Shown: positions 44,543 to 54,958, counted from the stretch's first letter. The stretch is DNA of 64,000 bases from Cellulomonas sp. WB94 (GCF_003115775.1 NZ_QEES01000002.1:434001-498000); one strand, 5' to 3'. Numbers and translations: made by a program. Notes: generated by a model from the letters alone, not told the origin.

Positions 44543-45552
44543 GCGGACGGTGTCACGATCACCTTGAGACCGACCCGCTCGTCGGCGGCGCGGAACGCCT
44601 CGAGGCTCTGCTCGAGCGGCAGCGTGTGCGACACGAGGGACCGGACGTCCACCAGACCGCGCACGACGACGGCGGTCGCCCGCGGGTACATCTCCTTCAT
44701 GCGGCGGGACATCTTGATCGTGAGGCCCTTGCGCCGCGCGACGGCCGCGGGGAACGACGTGCTCTCCGTGGCCGGGATCCCCGCCAGGACGACCGTCCCG
44801 CCGGGCCGGGCCGCGACGACCGCGAGGCGGACGGCGTCGTCGTTGCCGGCCACCTCGAGCGCGACGTCGACGCCGCGCCCGTTCGTCGCCCGGTCGATGC
44901 GGTCGAGGACGTCGTCGGCCCCCGGGTCCAGGACCAGGTCGGCGCCCACCGCGGCGGCCGCCTGGCGCCGGTGCTCGAGCGGCTCGACGGCGATCACCTG
45001 CGTGGCTCCCGCCGCGCGTGCGAGCTGGACGACGCACAGCCCGATCGGCCCGCAGCCGACGACCGCGACGGTGCCCCCGAGGCGCAGGCCCGCGAGGTCC
45101 ATCGCATGCATCGCGACGCCGAGCGGCTCGAGCATGGCCGCGTCCGCGTCACTGAGGGAGTCCGGCACCCGGTGGAGCAGGGAGGTCGGCCACGCGACCA
45201 GCTCCCGAAGCCCGCCGTCGTTCGTCCCGTGCCCCGCGAAGACCACCGACGGGCACAGGTTGCGGTTGCCCTCGAGGCACTCCTCGCACTCGCCGCACGG
45301 CCAGGCAGGGTCCACGGCGACGCGGACACCGTCGTGCGGACCTCCCTGGATCACTCCCGCGAACTCGTGACCGAGCACGAGCGGCGACGACAGCGTGGCG
45401 TCACCGATGTTGCCCTCGCTGAACCAGTGCAGGTCGGACCCGCACAGGCCCACCGCCGTCACGCGGACGAGCGTCTCACCGGCGGTCGGCACCGGGGCCG
45501 GCTCGTCGGCGACGCGGACGTCGCCCGGTCCGTGCAGCCGCGCCGCCCTCAC
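44539..45552 (-). CDS. Zinc-dependent polyol (sorbitol/L-idonate-like) dehydrogenase
   Basis: Medium-chain dehydrogenase of about 337 residues. Catalytic zinc in GLCGSDLHWF and GHEFAG; structural zinc in CGECEECLEGNRNLC (four Cys); Rossmann loop VVGCGPIGLCVVQLA. The HWFSEG segment fits the sorbitol/xylitol dehydrogenase branch. The frame is open to 45681, but family N-termini start close to VRAARLHGPGDV, so GTG 45552 is the likely start; this leaves a long 5' region with a direct-repeat operator. Confidence 0.86.
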   Translation of the reverse strand: MRAARLHGPGDVRVADEPAPVPTAGETLVRVTAVGLCGSDLHWFSEGNIGDATLSSPLVLGHEFAGVIQGGPHDGVRVAVDPAWPCGECEECLEGNRNLCPSVVFAGHGTNDGGLRELVAWPTSLLHRVPDSLSDADAAMLEPLGVAMHAMDLAGLRLGGTVAVVGCGPIGLCVVQLARAAGATQVIAVEPLEHRRQAAAAVGADLVLDPGADDVLDRIDRATNGRGVDVALEVAGNDDAVRLAVVAARPGGTVVLAGIPATESTSFPAAVARRKGLTIKMSRRMKEMYPRATAVVVRGLVDVRSLVSHTLPLEQSLEAFRAADERVGLKVIVTPSA

Positions 45553-45723
45553 GGTGCGCTCGGCTTGTCGACCGACGATGAGCTCGACGCGCGCAGGGGC
45601 ATGGCGAAGCCTTCCGTTCCGAGCCAGGCCGCACCACCCGGGCCGGGTGGACCTCGCGGCGAGGCGGGACCAGATTCTCACGACCGACAGCCGTCAGGCG
45701 TCGGCGGGGTCGCGCGCCGGCCC

Positions 45724-45752
45724 GTGTGTGAATCGGCCAGTGTGCGAATCGG
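45724..45752. promoter_or_regulatory. Direct-repeat operator upstream of the polyol dehydrogenase
   Basis: GTGTGTGAATCGG (45724-45736) and GTGTGCGAATCGG (45740-45752) differ at one base and are spaced 16 bases apart, in a patch poorer in G+C than its surroundings. It stands upstream of the leftward dehydrogenase/kinase pair, with no other gene between, and is probably the site of a sugar-responsive regulator. Confidence 0.4.
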
Positions 45753-45791
45753 GGCTCCGGCGTCGCGGCGCCGGGTATGCCCGCGCGTCGG

Positions 45792-45908
45792 TCAGCGGCA
45801 GGTGCACCGCTCCGCGGGCGGGACGCTCGCCATCACCTCGTCGACGTGCAGGCCGCAGCCCGTCCAGGTGACCTTGCCGCAACGCGGGCAGCGGGCAGGA
45901 CTGCACAT
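45792..45908 (-). CDS. 38-residue Cys-rich protein of the CGK-TW-GCG-H family
   Basis: Small protein too short for most gene finders: MCSPARCPRCGKVTW, then TGCGLHVDEVMASV and a CTCR end. GAGGAG stands seven bases upstream. Actinobacteria carry many such proteins with a CxxCGK-x-TWxGCGxHV pattern, which look like one zinc ribbon (ligands probably Cys7, Cys10, Cys18, His21). No function is known to me. It is oriented leftward, between the aldehyde dehydrogenase and the polyol dehydrogenase. Confidence 0.8.
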   Translation of the reverse strand: MCSPARCPRCGKVTWTGCGLHVDEVMASVPPAERCTCR

Positions 45909-45972
45909 GGGCGACTCCTCGTCGTTCAGCGGATCGCCTGACCTTACCGGCAGGGACATGGAGCGGCACGTG

Positions 45973-46014
45973 GGCGTGGGCCCTCCCGCGACGTGCTGCG
46001 GAAGGGCCCACGCC
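45973..46014. terminator. Hairpin terminator after the aldehyde dehydrogenase
   Basis: A 12-bp perfect stem (45973-45984 with 46003-46014) and an 18-base loop start 13 bases beyond the stop of the aldehyde dehydrogenase gene. Confidence 0.55.
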
Positions 46015-46026
46015 GTGCGAACGGGG

Positions 46027-47550
<1,524 letters not shown>

Positions 47551-47705
47551 CGTTGACCTCCGAAGGACGCGCGTCGGGCGCTCGACTCGCTTGTCGAGCC
47601 GGCGTTGCCGGCGTCACACGCTCTTCACGCTAATCCGCGGCGAGGTCGCAGCCAGGGACGTTCGGCCCTTGCCTCCGCCGCATCTGTCGGCTGGGGCTCC
47701 GAGCG

Positions 47706-47746
47706 GAGAGGCCCGCGTCCGGCGTGCTGCCGGACGCGGGCCTCTC
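47706..47746. terminator. 18-bp perfect hairpin after gntP
   Basis: Perfect 18-bp arms (47706-47723 and 47729-47746) with a five-base loop in the gap following the gluconate transporter gene. The remaining bases between 47551 and 47761 hold nothing else I can recognise except the aldehyde dehydrogenase promoter. Confidence 0.78.
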
Positions 47747-47761
47747 AGGCGATCGGAGGGC

Positions 47762-49228
47762 TCAGACGACGATGCCGAGCAGCAGCACCAGCACGAGGCC
47801 GGCCACCGAGATGACCGTCTCCATGACCGACCAGCTGCGGATCGTCTCCCCGACGCTCAGGCCGAAGTACTCCTTGACGAGCCAGAAGCCCGCGTCGTTG
47901 ACGTGGCTGAAGAACAGCGACCCCGAGCCGATGGCGAGCACGAGCAGCGAGGTCTCCCCGGTCGAGAGGGTCAGGGCGACGGGCGCGAGGATCCCGGACG
48001 CCGTGACGGTGGCGACGGTGGCCGACCCCGTCGCGAGGCGGATCAGCACGGCGACCACCCAGGCCAGGATGAGCGGCGACACGCTGCTGCCGGCGATGGC
48101 CTTGGCCAGCACCCCGCCGATCCCGGTGTCGATCAGGGTCTGCTTGAACCCGCCACCCGCACCGACGATCAGGAGGATCCCGGCGATCGGCGGCAGGGAC
48201 TTCTCGAGCGAGGCGGCGATCTCCTTGCGGTCCATGCCCGACCCGACACCGAAGGTGAACATCGCGACCAGCACGGCCAGCAGCAGCGCGACGAGCGGCG
48301 TCCCGATGAAGTCGAGAGCCATGCGCAGGCTGCTCGTGTCGGGCAGGAAGATGTCGACGAGCGCCTTGCCCATCATCAGGACGACGGGGAGCAGAACCGT
48401 GGACAGGGTCGTCGCGAAGCTCGGTCGGCGGGTGACGACCTCGGCCTCCGGGGCGAGGGTCTCGACGGCCGTGCCGGTGCCCGCGCTGCCGCCCGTCCGA
48501 CCGTCCGCACGCACCGCAGCCGAGGCGGGAGCGCCGCTCGTGACGAACAGGGCCGGCGCGGCGACGGGGACCCAGCGGGCCACGTACCTCGCGAGAACCG
48601 GGCCGGCGAGGACGACGACGGGGATCGCGACGAGCACGCCGAGCGCCATGGTGATGCCCAGGTTGGCGTTGAGCGCCGCGATTGCCACGAGCGGACCGGG
48701 GTGCGGCGGCACGAGCCCGTGCATCACCGACAGACCTGCGAGGGCCGGGATGCCGATCTTCATGAGGGGCAGGCCCGACCGGCGGGAGACGAGCAGGATG
48801 ACCGGGATCAGCAGGACGAGCCCGATCTCGAAGAACATCGGCAGGCCGATCAGGGCGCCGACCAGGGCCATCGCCCAGGGCAGCGTCCGCGTCGTGGCAC
48901 GCCGGATGATCGTGTCGACGATCTGGTCCGCACCGCCCGAGTCGGCGAGCAGCCGGCCGAACATCGCGCCCAGGGCGATCAGCGTGCCGACGCCCGCGAC
49001 GGTGGCTCCGACACCGGTGCCGAAGCTGGTCAGGGTGTCCTTGAGCTGCATCCCCGCGAGCGCCCCGACGCTGATCGAGCCGATCGTCAGGGACAGGAAC
49101 GGGTGGAGCTTGAACTTCGTGATGAGCACGACGATGACGGCGATGCCGAGCAGCGCAGCAAGAATGAGCTGGGTGCTGCCGGCGTCCGTCAGCGCCTGGG
49201 CGGCTGCGGCCAGGGCGGTCGATCTCAT
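47762..49228 (-). CDS. gntP: Gluconate:H+ symporter, GntP family
   Basis: Membrane transporter of 488 residues with about 12-14 segments; imports gluconate. Family stretches GLPMFFEIGLVLLIPV, GLVPPHPGPLVA and FFSHVNDAGFWLVKEYFGLS are present. A Gly/Ala/Thr-rich loop of about 40 residues in the middle is longer than in E. coli GntP. Its ATG overlaps the gluconokinase stop by four bases. Confidence 0.93.
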   Translation of the reverse strand: MRSTALAAAAQALTDAGSTQLILAALLGIAVIVVLITKFKLHPFLSLTIGSISVGALAGMQLKDTLTSFGTGVGATVAGVGTLIALGAMFGRLLADSGGADQIVDTIIRRATTRTLPWAMALVGALIGLPMFFEIGLVLLIPVILLVSRRSGLPLMKIGIPALAGLSVMHGLVPPHPGPLVAIAALNANLGITMALGVLVAIPVVVLAGPVLARYVARWVPVAAPALFVTSGAPASAAVRADGRTGGSAGTGTAVETLAPEAEVVTRRPSFATTLSTVLLPVVLMMGKALVDIFLPDTSSLRMALDFIGTPLVALLLAVLVAMFTFGVGSGMDRKEIAASLEKSLPPIAGILLIVGAGGGFKQTLIDTGIGGVLAKAIAGSSVSPLILAWVVAVLIRLATGSATVATVTASGILAPVALTLSTGETSLLVLAIGSGSLFFSHVNDAGFWLVKEYFGLSVGETIRSWSVMETVISVAGLVLVLLLGIVV

Positions 49229-49755
49229 GGGCGTGCTCCTGTGGGGTCGAGGCGGGTGATGAAGTCGTTGACGATGTCGTCGACGGGAGCGGTCAGGTCG
49301 GCCGCGCGGCCGGGCTCGTCCGCCTCGAGCGGCTCGAGCGTCTCGAGCTGGGACGCGATGAGCGAGGCGGGCATGAAGTGCCCGGGCCGTTCGGAGATGC
49401 GCTGCGTCAGCACGGCCGGGTCGCCGTCGAGGTGCAGCAGCTGCAGACGAGGTGCTGCGGTGCGGAGCACGTCGCGGTAACGACGGCGCAGGGCGGAGCA
49501 GCCCACGACGCCCCCCTGCTCGTCGTGGTCGGCGAGCCAGGCGCCGATGGCGACGAGCCACGGCGCGCGGTCGCTGTCATTGAGAGGGTGGCCCGAGGCC
49601 ATCTTCGCGATGTTGGCCTCGCTGTGGAAGGCGTCGGCGTCGGCGAACTCCACTCCGAGCCTCTCGGCGAGAGCCTGGCCGACGGTCGTCTTGCCCGAGC
49701 CCGCCACGCCCATGACCACGACCAGCGGCGGCCGCCTGGTGGCTTCTTCGTCCAT
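49225..49755 (-). CDS. gntK: Gluconokinase
   Basis: P-loop kinase of 176 residues converting gluconate to 6-phosphogluconate. ATP loop GVAGSGKTT; then FADADAFHSEANIAKMASGHPL and CSALRRRYRDVLR, typical GntK motifs. ATG 49755 has GAGGAGAG at good spacing; the frame is open to 49821 but the extension would cover the operator. First gene of the gluconate operon, feeding the pentose phosphate pathway. Confidence 0.93.
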   Translation of the reverse strand: MDEEATRRPPLVVVMGVAGSGKTTVGQALAERLGVEFADADAFHSEANIAKMASGHPLNDSDRAPWLVAIGAWLADHDEQGGVVGCSALRRRYRDVLRTAAPRLQLLHLDGDPAVLTQRISERPGHFMPASLIASQLETLEPLEADEPGRAADLTAPVDDIVNDFITRLDPTGARP

Positions 49756-49819
49756 GCTCGCTCTCCTCAGCTCTGAGGTCTTGGCGCTGATCCCAGCGCC
49801 CTCCGATGGAGGATGCGTC

Positions 49820-49829
49820 ATTGGTACTA
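49820..49829. promoter_or_regulatory. GntR-type operator TAGTACCAAT (minus strand)
   Basis: ATTGGTACTA on the plus strand lies in the divergent promoter region between gntK and the GntR-type regulator. TAGTACCAAT is, as I recall, the core of the gluconate-responsive GntR1/GntR2 box described in Corynebacterium glutamicum. Confidence 0.5.
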
Positions 49830-49902
49830 CGAAATCAAATCAGTCCGGTCAAAGATGTGATCTGTGGTCGAAGTCGACGCGCGCGTCCGGCAGAATGAGC
49901 AC

Positions 49903-50616
49903 GTGACGGCGACGGAGACGGCGAGCGGCCTGCACGAGCGCGTGCTCTCACAGCTCGGTCCAGCCCTGGTGGCGGGTGAGCTCGCCGAGGGCGACGTGAT
50001 CACGATCGACCAGATCTCGCAGCAGTTCGGCGTCTCGAGGACGGTGGCCCGCGACGTCGTCAAGGTGCTCGAGTCGCTGCAGGTCGTCACGACCCGGCGA
50101 CACGTCGGCGTCACCGTCAGGCCCCGCTCCTCGTGGAACGCGTTCGACCCGCGCCTCGTCCGGTGGCGGCTCGCGGGGCCCGACCGGGCGAGCCAGCTGC
50201 GCACCCTGAGCGAGCTGCGCCGAGGGGTCGAACCCGTCGCGGCCGCCCTGGCCGCCGCCCATGCGACCCCCGCGCAGTGCGGCGAGCTCACGGCGGCCGT
50301 CATCGGGATGTCGATGACCGGCCGTCAGGGCGACCTCGAGGCCTACCTCCAGCACGACATCCGCTTCCACTGCATCCTGCTCGCCGCCTCAGGGAACGAC
50401 ATGTTCGCCGCTCTGTCCTCGGTCGTCAGCGAGGTCCTCGCCGGCCGGACGCATCACGACCTCATGCCGGCGCACCCCGAACCCGGCGCGATCCGCCTCC
50501 ACGGCGACGTCGCCGAGGCCGTGGCCGCGGGCGACGCCGCGCGCGCCGAGCAGGCGATGCGAGCGATCGCGGTCGAGGCCCAGGCGGCCATGGAGGCCGC
50601 GGCGCCTTCTCACTGA
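49903..50616 (+). CDS. FadR/GntR-family regulator of gluconate genes
   Basis: Regulator of 237 residues: winged helix with ITIDQISQQFGVSRTVARDVV in the N-terminal 70 residues and an all-helical FCD ligand domain with the metal/ligand His positions in YLQHDIRFHC and RLHGDVAEAV. GTG 49903 is preferred to the in-frame GTG 49864. Divergent to gntKP, it presumably represses them and is relieved by gluconate or 6-phosphogluconate. Confidence 0.88.
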   Translation: MTATETASGLHERVLSQLGPALVAGELAEGDVITIDQISQQFGVSRTVARDVVKVLESLQVVTTRRHVGVTVRPRSSWNAFDPRLVRWRLAGPDRASQLRTLSELRRGVEPVAAALAAAHATPAQCGELTAAVIGMSMTGRQGDLEAYLQHDIRFHCILLAASGNDMFAALSSVVSEVLAGRTHHDLMPAHPEPGAIRLHGDVAEAVAAGDAARAEQAMRAIAVEAQAAMEAAAPSH

Positions 50617-50627
50617 GCCGCTTCGGC

Positions 50628-50675
50628 GCCGCCGGTGACCCCCGCCGCCGGTGCCCCCTGCCGCCGGTGCACCCT
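50628..50675. repeat. 3 x 16-bp tandem repeat
   Basis: Three 16-bp units beginning GCCGCCGGTG (50628, 50644 and 50660) immediately after the regulator stop, followed by a degenerate fourth. Non-coding and in the 183-bp gap before the alcohol dehydrogenase. Confidence 0.7.
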
Positions 50676-50799
50676 GCCGCGGGCGGGAGCCGTTCGGGCG
50701 AAGTCGCCGGTCCAGACGGGTTCGGCGACCGAGACGGAGCAGAGTGGGCAGAGCCGGGACGCCGGCACAGGAGTCGCATCCCTCAAGGAAGGGAAGACC

Positions 50800-51833
50800 A
50801 TGAAGGCGCTGCAGTACCGCACGATCGGATCGCCCCCCGAGGTCGTCACCGTCGACACCCCGAGCCCGGACCGGGTGAGATCAGGCTCAAGGTCACCGCC
50901 GCCGGCGTGTGCCACTCGGACGCATTCATCATGGGGCTGACCGCGGAGCAGTACATCTACGGCCTGCCGCTGACCCTCGGCCACGAGGGCGCCGGCATCG
51001 TCGACAAGCTCGGCGACGGCGCGCACGGCCTGCAGGTCGGCGAGTCGGTCGCGGTGTACGGACCCTGGGGCTGCGGCCACTGCTACGCGTGCGCGCAGGG
51101 CAAGGAGAACTACTGCGAGAACGCCGCCGCCGAGGGCATCGCCCCTCCCGGGCTCGGCGCCCCAGGCTCGATGGCCGAGTACATGATCGTGGACGATGCC
51201 CGCCACCTGGTGCCCCTGGGTGACCTCGACCCCGTGGCCAACGTGTCGTTGACCGATGCGGGCCTGACGCCGTACCACGCGATCAAGGGCTCGCTCAGCA
51301 AGCTCGTGCCCGGGTCGACCGCCGTCGTCATCGGGGCCGGCGGACTCGGTCACGTGGCGATCCAGATCCTGCGGGCCCTGACGTCTGCGACTGTGATCGC
51401 GCTCGACGTCAACGACGACAAGCTCGCGCTCGCGCGGGACGTCGGCGCGCACCACGTCGCGGCGTCCGACGACGCCGCGGCCAGCACGATCAGGACGCTG
51501 ACGGGTGGCAAGGGCGCCGACGCGGTCTTCGACTTCGTCGTCGTGCAGCCGACGATCGACCTCGGTCAGTCGGTCATCCGGGTCGACGGGGACCACGTCC
51601 TGGTGGGCGTCGGCGGTGGGAGGGCCAACGCGGGCGTGCTCGCCACGCCGTACGACGCCTCCGTCCGCTCGCCGTACTGGGGCTCGCGGTCCGAGCTGTT
51701 CGAGGTGCTCGAGCTCGCCCGCTCCGGCTCCATCCGCGTCGAGACCGAGGTCTTCTCGCTCGACGACGCCCCTCGCGCGTACGAGCGGCTCCACGAGGGC
51801 ACGCTGCGGGGACGCGCGGTCATCGTTCCCTGA
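50800..51833 (+). pseudogene. Zinc-dependent alcohol dehydrogenase, one frameshift
   Basis: NAD(P)-dependent medium-chain dehydrogenase of about 344 residues after repair. The start MKALQYRTIGSPPEVV (ATG 50800 behind AAGGAAGGGAAG) is in one frame; from GEIRLKV on, all motifs (GVCHSDAF, GHEGAG, four-Cys CGHCYACAQGKENYC, GAGGLGHVAIQ) are in another. Adding one G near 50868-50869 joins them as SPGPGEIRLKV. Single-base assembly error is the simplest cause. Substrate probably a simple alcohol. Confidence 0.84.
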
Positions 51834-51839
51834 CGGTCC

Positions 51840-51880
51840 CCGCGTCCGCCCCGGCCGTCGGTCGGTCGAGGCGGACGCGG
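51840..51880. terminator. Hairpin terminator after the alcohol dehydrogenase
   Basis: An 11-bp perfect stem (51840-51850 with 51870-51880) with a 19-base loop, starting a few bases after the stop. Confidence 0.6.
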
Positions 51881-51924
51881 CCCGGCGGAGCGGCCCGCCC
51901 GGCGTCGGGACCTAGCATGGCGCC

Positions 51925-52695
51925 GTGACGAGCGAGCGGCCGGGGACGACGATCCAGTCGGTCGAGCGTGCTGCCCGCCTGCTCCTGGAGATCGCCGCTG
52001 CACCGGACGGCCTCAGCGCCAAGGAGCTCGCGGCCCGCTTCGACCTGACGGTCCCGACCGCGCACAACCTGCTCCGGACCCTCGCCGCCGAGGGGCTGCT
52101 CGAGAAGGACGACGCGCACCGCTACGTGCTCGGCCCGCTCGCCGCCGTCATCGCCTACCGGGTGGCTGCCTCATCGCGGCCGCCGGCCGCCTACCGCGAC
52201 GCCATGAACGCCGTCGCGCGCGAGACCGGTGAGACCAGCTACCTCGGGACGTGGCGGGCCGGGCGGGTCGTGCTCGTCGCGTCCGCACCGAGCAGCCACA
52301 GCCTGCAGGTGGTCGCCTCGCCGCTCGGGTCGTCGGACGGGCTGCACGCCCGGGCGACCGGCAAGCTGATGCTCGCCCTCGCCCGGCCCGACGTGCGCGA
52401 GGCCGCGATGCGCGGCATGACCCTGACCCCGATCACCCCGCGCAGCATCACCGACCCGCAGGTCTTCGAAGCCGAGCTCGCGACGATCCGCGAGACCCAC
52501 GTCGCGCACGACGACGAGGAGTTCGTCACGGGCGCGCACGGCGTCTCGGTGCCGATCTGGGCCGGCGGCATCGCGGTGGCCTGCCTGTCGGTGCACGCCC
52601 CGGTGGACCGGTACCGCGCGAACGCCGAGCGCATCCTCGAGATCATGCAGCGCGAGGCACGACGCGCGAGCCGCCCGCTCCCGGGCGGCGGCTGA
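51925..52695 (+). CDS. IclR-family transcriptional regulator
   Basis: Regulator of 256 residues with an N-terminal winged helix (LSAKELAARFDLTVPTAHNLL) and a C-terminal GAF-like effector domain (AVARETGETSYLG, HARATGKLMLA, GVSVPIW). GTG start. It precedes, in the same orientation, a transporter and an SDR, with operator-like repeats in the gap, so it likely controls them. Confidence 0.9.
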   Translation: MTSERPGTTIQSVERAARLLLEIAAAPDGLSAKELAARFDLTVPTAHNLLRTLAAEGLLEKDDAHRYVLGPLAAVIAYRVAASSRPPAAYRDAMNAVARETGETSYLGTWRAGRVVLVASAPSSHSLQVVASPLGSSDGLHARATGKLMLALARPDVREAAMRGMTLTPITPRSITDPQVFEAELATIRETHVAHDDEEFVTGAHGVSVPIWAGGIAVACLSVHAPVDRYRANAERILEIMQREARRASRPLPGGG

Positions 52696-52738
52696 CGGTA
52701 CCTAGGTCCCATCCCGGCCGAACCATGCCCTCCTACAC

Positions 52739-52769
52739 TTCAGATGGCACTATTGCATTTCAGATAGTG
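52739..52769. promoter_or_regulatory. Operator-like repeats upstream of the OFA transporter
   Basis: Two direct copies of TTCAGAT (52739-52745 and 52759-52765), spaced exactly 20 bases, and an inverted pair CACTAT (52748-52753) / ATAGTG (52764-52769). The patch is markedly AT-rich. It is a plausible IclR-type site controlling the transporter/SDR pair. Confidence 0.45.
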
Positions 52770-52834
52770 AATCTCACCATCCATGGCGACTGCGGCGCAG
52801 CCGTCGCCGCCCCGTGTCCCAGGAGTCGTGGCAC

Positions 52835-54142
52835 ATGTCCTCCACGTCCGCACCCGCCCCCCGCAACCGATGGATCGTCTTCGCCGGCGCGTGGGTCATC
52901 ACCTTCTTCATCGCCGCCGTCGCCGTGTTCAGCGTCCTCGTCGGCCCGCTCGGCAAGGCCAACGGCTGGACGTCGTCCCAGACGGCGCTGGCGTTCTCGC
53001 TGTACACGCTGTGCCTCGCGGTCTGCGGGATCTTCTCCGGACGCTTCGCCGACACGTACGGCGCCCAGAAGCTCATGTACCTCGGCGGCGCCCTGTTCGG
53101 GCTCGGCTGGTTCCTCACCGGCTACGCCACGACGCCCGCGATGATGTACCTGACCTTCGGGGTCATCGCCGGCTCCGGCTGCGGCATCGTCTACAACCCG
53201 GCGCTCGCCACCACGCTGAAGTGGTTCCCGGACATCCGCGGCAAGGCGTCCGGGATGCTCCTGGCCGCCGCCGCGATCGGCCCGGCGCTGCTCGCCCCCG
53301 CGACCGTCCGGCTGCTCGACGCGACCGACGTCGGCACCACCCTGCGCACCCTCGGCATCGTGTTCTTCGTCGCCATCGCGGCCTGCGGCTGGCTCGTGAC
53401 GGCTCCCCCGGCCGGCTACCGCCCTGCTGGCTGGACCCCGACGCCGGCGCAGGCCGTCACGTCCGCGGGCCACCAGCTGACCTGGCGCCAGATGGTCGCG
53501 ACGCCGCGGTTCGGGGGCCTGATCGCCGCGTTCGCCTGCGCGGCGGCCGCCGGCACGATGATGGTCACCTCCATCTCCGGCATCGCCCAGTTCCAGATCG
53601 GCGCTGTCGGCGGCATGACCGCAGCGGCCTTCGGGGCGCTCGTCGTGTCGATCTCGACCGTCGCGAACTTCTGCGGCCGGCTGAGCTTCGGCGCGATCTT
53701 CGACCGCCTCGGCGGCTACCCGTCGCTGCTGATCAGCCTGGGCGTGACGATCGCCGCGATGCTCACCCTGACCGTCGCGCACGGCGTGGCGCTGTTCGTC
53801 GTCTGCGTCGTCGCCCTCGGCTTCGCGTTCGGCGGCATCCTCGTGATCTTCCCGCCGCTCACGGGTCACTCGTTCGGCATCGCCCACCTGGGGATCAACT
53901 ACGGGCTCATGTTCCTGGGCTACGCGATCGGCGGGTTCGTCGGGCCGCGGCTGACCGGGTCGTTCTTCGACGAGACCATCGGGTACCGCAACGCCTACAT
54001 CGGCGCGGTCGTCATCGGCCTCCTCGGCGTCGCCATCACCGTGGTCCTCATGCGCGCCGCGCGCCGCGAGTCGCTCGCCGTCACCCCCGTCGCCGCGCCC
54101 GTCGAGCTGCCCGACGCCGACGCCGTCGCCGTCACGCACTGA
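52835..54142 (+). CDS. OFA-type MFS transporter (oxalate/formate antiporter family)
   Basis: Twelve-span transporter of 435 residues. Family features: GSGCGIVYNPALATTLKWFP in the fourth/fifth segment region and a long central loop. ATG 52835 follows AGGAG; an in-frame GTG at 52814 is the alternative. Likely substrate is a monocarboxylate or dicarboxylate, not determinable here. Followed 37 bases later by the SDR gene. Confidence 0.86.
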   Translation: MSSTSAPAPRNRWIVFAGAWVITFFIAAVAVFSVLVGPLGKANGWTSSQTALAFSLYTLCLAVCGIFSGRFADTYGAQKLMYLGGALFGLGWFLTGYATTPAMMYLTFGVIAGSGCGIVYNPALATTLKWFPDIRGKASGMLLAAAAIGPALLAPATVRLLDATDVGTTLRTLGIVFFVAIAACGWLVTAPPAGYRPAGWTPTPAQAVTSAGHQLTWRQMVATPRFGGLIAAFACAAAAGTMMVTSISGIAQFQIGAVGGMTAAAFGALVVSISTVANFCGRLSFGAIFDRLGGYPSLLISLGVTIAAMLTLTVAHGVALFVVCVVALGFAFGGILVIFPPLTGHSFGIAHLGINYGLMFLGYAIGGFVGPRLTGSFFDETIGYRNAYIGAVVIGLLGVAITVVLMRAARRESLAVTPVAAPVELPDADAVAVTH

Positions 54143-54179
54143 CGCTCCCCCTTCCCACCCACCTGAGAGGTAACCCGAC

Positions 54180-54920
54180 ATGTCCCAGTTCGACGGACGG
54201 ACCATCGTCATCACCGGCGGCGCCGACGGCATCAGCAAGCGCACGGCCCAGCTCATGGCCGAGCGTGGCGCCGCCGCCATCGTCATCGGAGACATCAACG
54301 CCGACCTCGCCGCCCAGACCGCGGCCGAGATCACCGCAGCGACCTCGTGCGCCGTCACCGCGACCCGCGTCGACGTCTCCGACCCCGAGTCCATCGCAGC
54401 GCTCTTCACGACCGCCATCGAGCGCATGGGTCGCCTCGACGTGCTCGTCAACGGCGCCGGCATCATGCGCACGTCGACCATCGAGCAGTCCGACGCCGCG
54501 GCGTGGGACCTGACGTGCGACATCAACCTGCGCGGCACGTTCCTGTGCGCCCGCGAGGCGTTCACACTCATGAAGCCGCGCGGCTACGGCCGGATCGTCA
54601 ACGTCGCATCGGTCGCCGCGCGCATCGGCGGCATCGCCTCGGGCGTCGAGTACGCCGCCTCGAAGGGCGGCGTCGTGGCGGCCACGAAGTCGCTCGCCAA
54701 GCTCGGCGGACCGTTCGCGATCACCGTCAACGCCGTCGCACCGAGCGTCATCCGCACCAAGATGACCGAGGGCACCGCCTACTCGGCGGCGGGCATCCCG
54801 CTCGGCCGGCTCGGCGAGGTCGAGGACGTCGCGTACGCGATCGCGTTCCTCGCGTCCGACGAGGCCGCGTACATCACGGGCACGACGCTGGACGTCAACG
54901 GCGGGTCGTACATGAACTGA
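54180..54920 (+). CDS. Short-chain dehydrogenase/reductase
   Basis: Classical SDR of 246 residues. Cofactor loop TGGADGISKRTA (the usual TGxxxGIG), NGAG strand (LVNGAGIM), catalytic Ser in NVASVAARIGG and Tyr-Lys in YAASKGG. GGAxxYxTG-like end ITGTTLDVNGGSYMN. GAGAGG-type ribosome site. Probably oxidises or reduces the compound taken up by the preceding transporter. Confidence 0.9.
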   Translation: MSQFDGRTIVITGGADGISKRTAQLMAERGAAAIVIGDINADLAAQTAAEITAATSCAVTATRVDVSDPESIAALFTTAIERMGRLDVLVNGAGIMRTSTIEQSDAAAWDLTCDINLRGTFLCAREAFTLMKPRGYGRIVNVASVAARIGGIASGVEYAASKGGVVAATKSLAKLGGPFAITVNAVAPSVIRTKMTEGTAYSAAGIPLGRLGEVEDVAYAIAFLASDEAAYITGTTLDVNGGSYMN

Positions 54921-54958
54921 GCCGGTCCGGGCAGGTCCGGGTGGGTCCGTCGGCGTCG

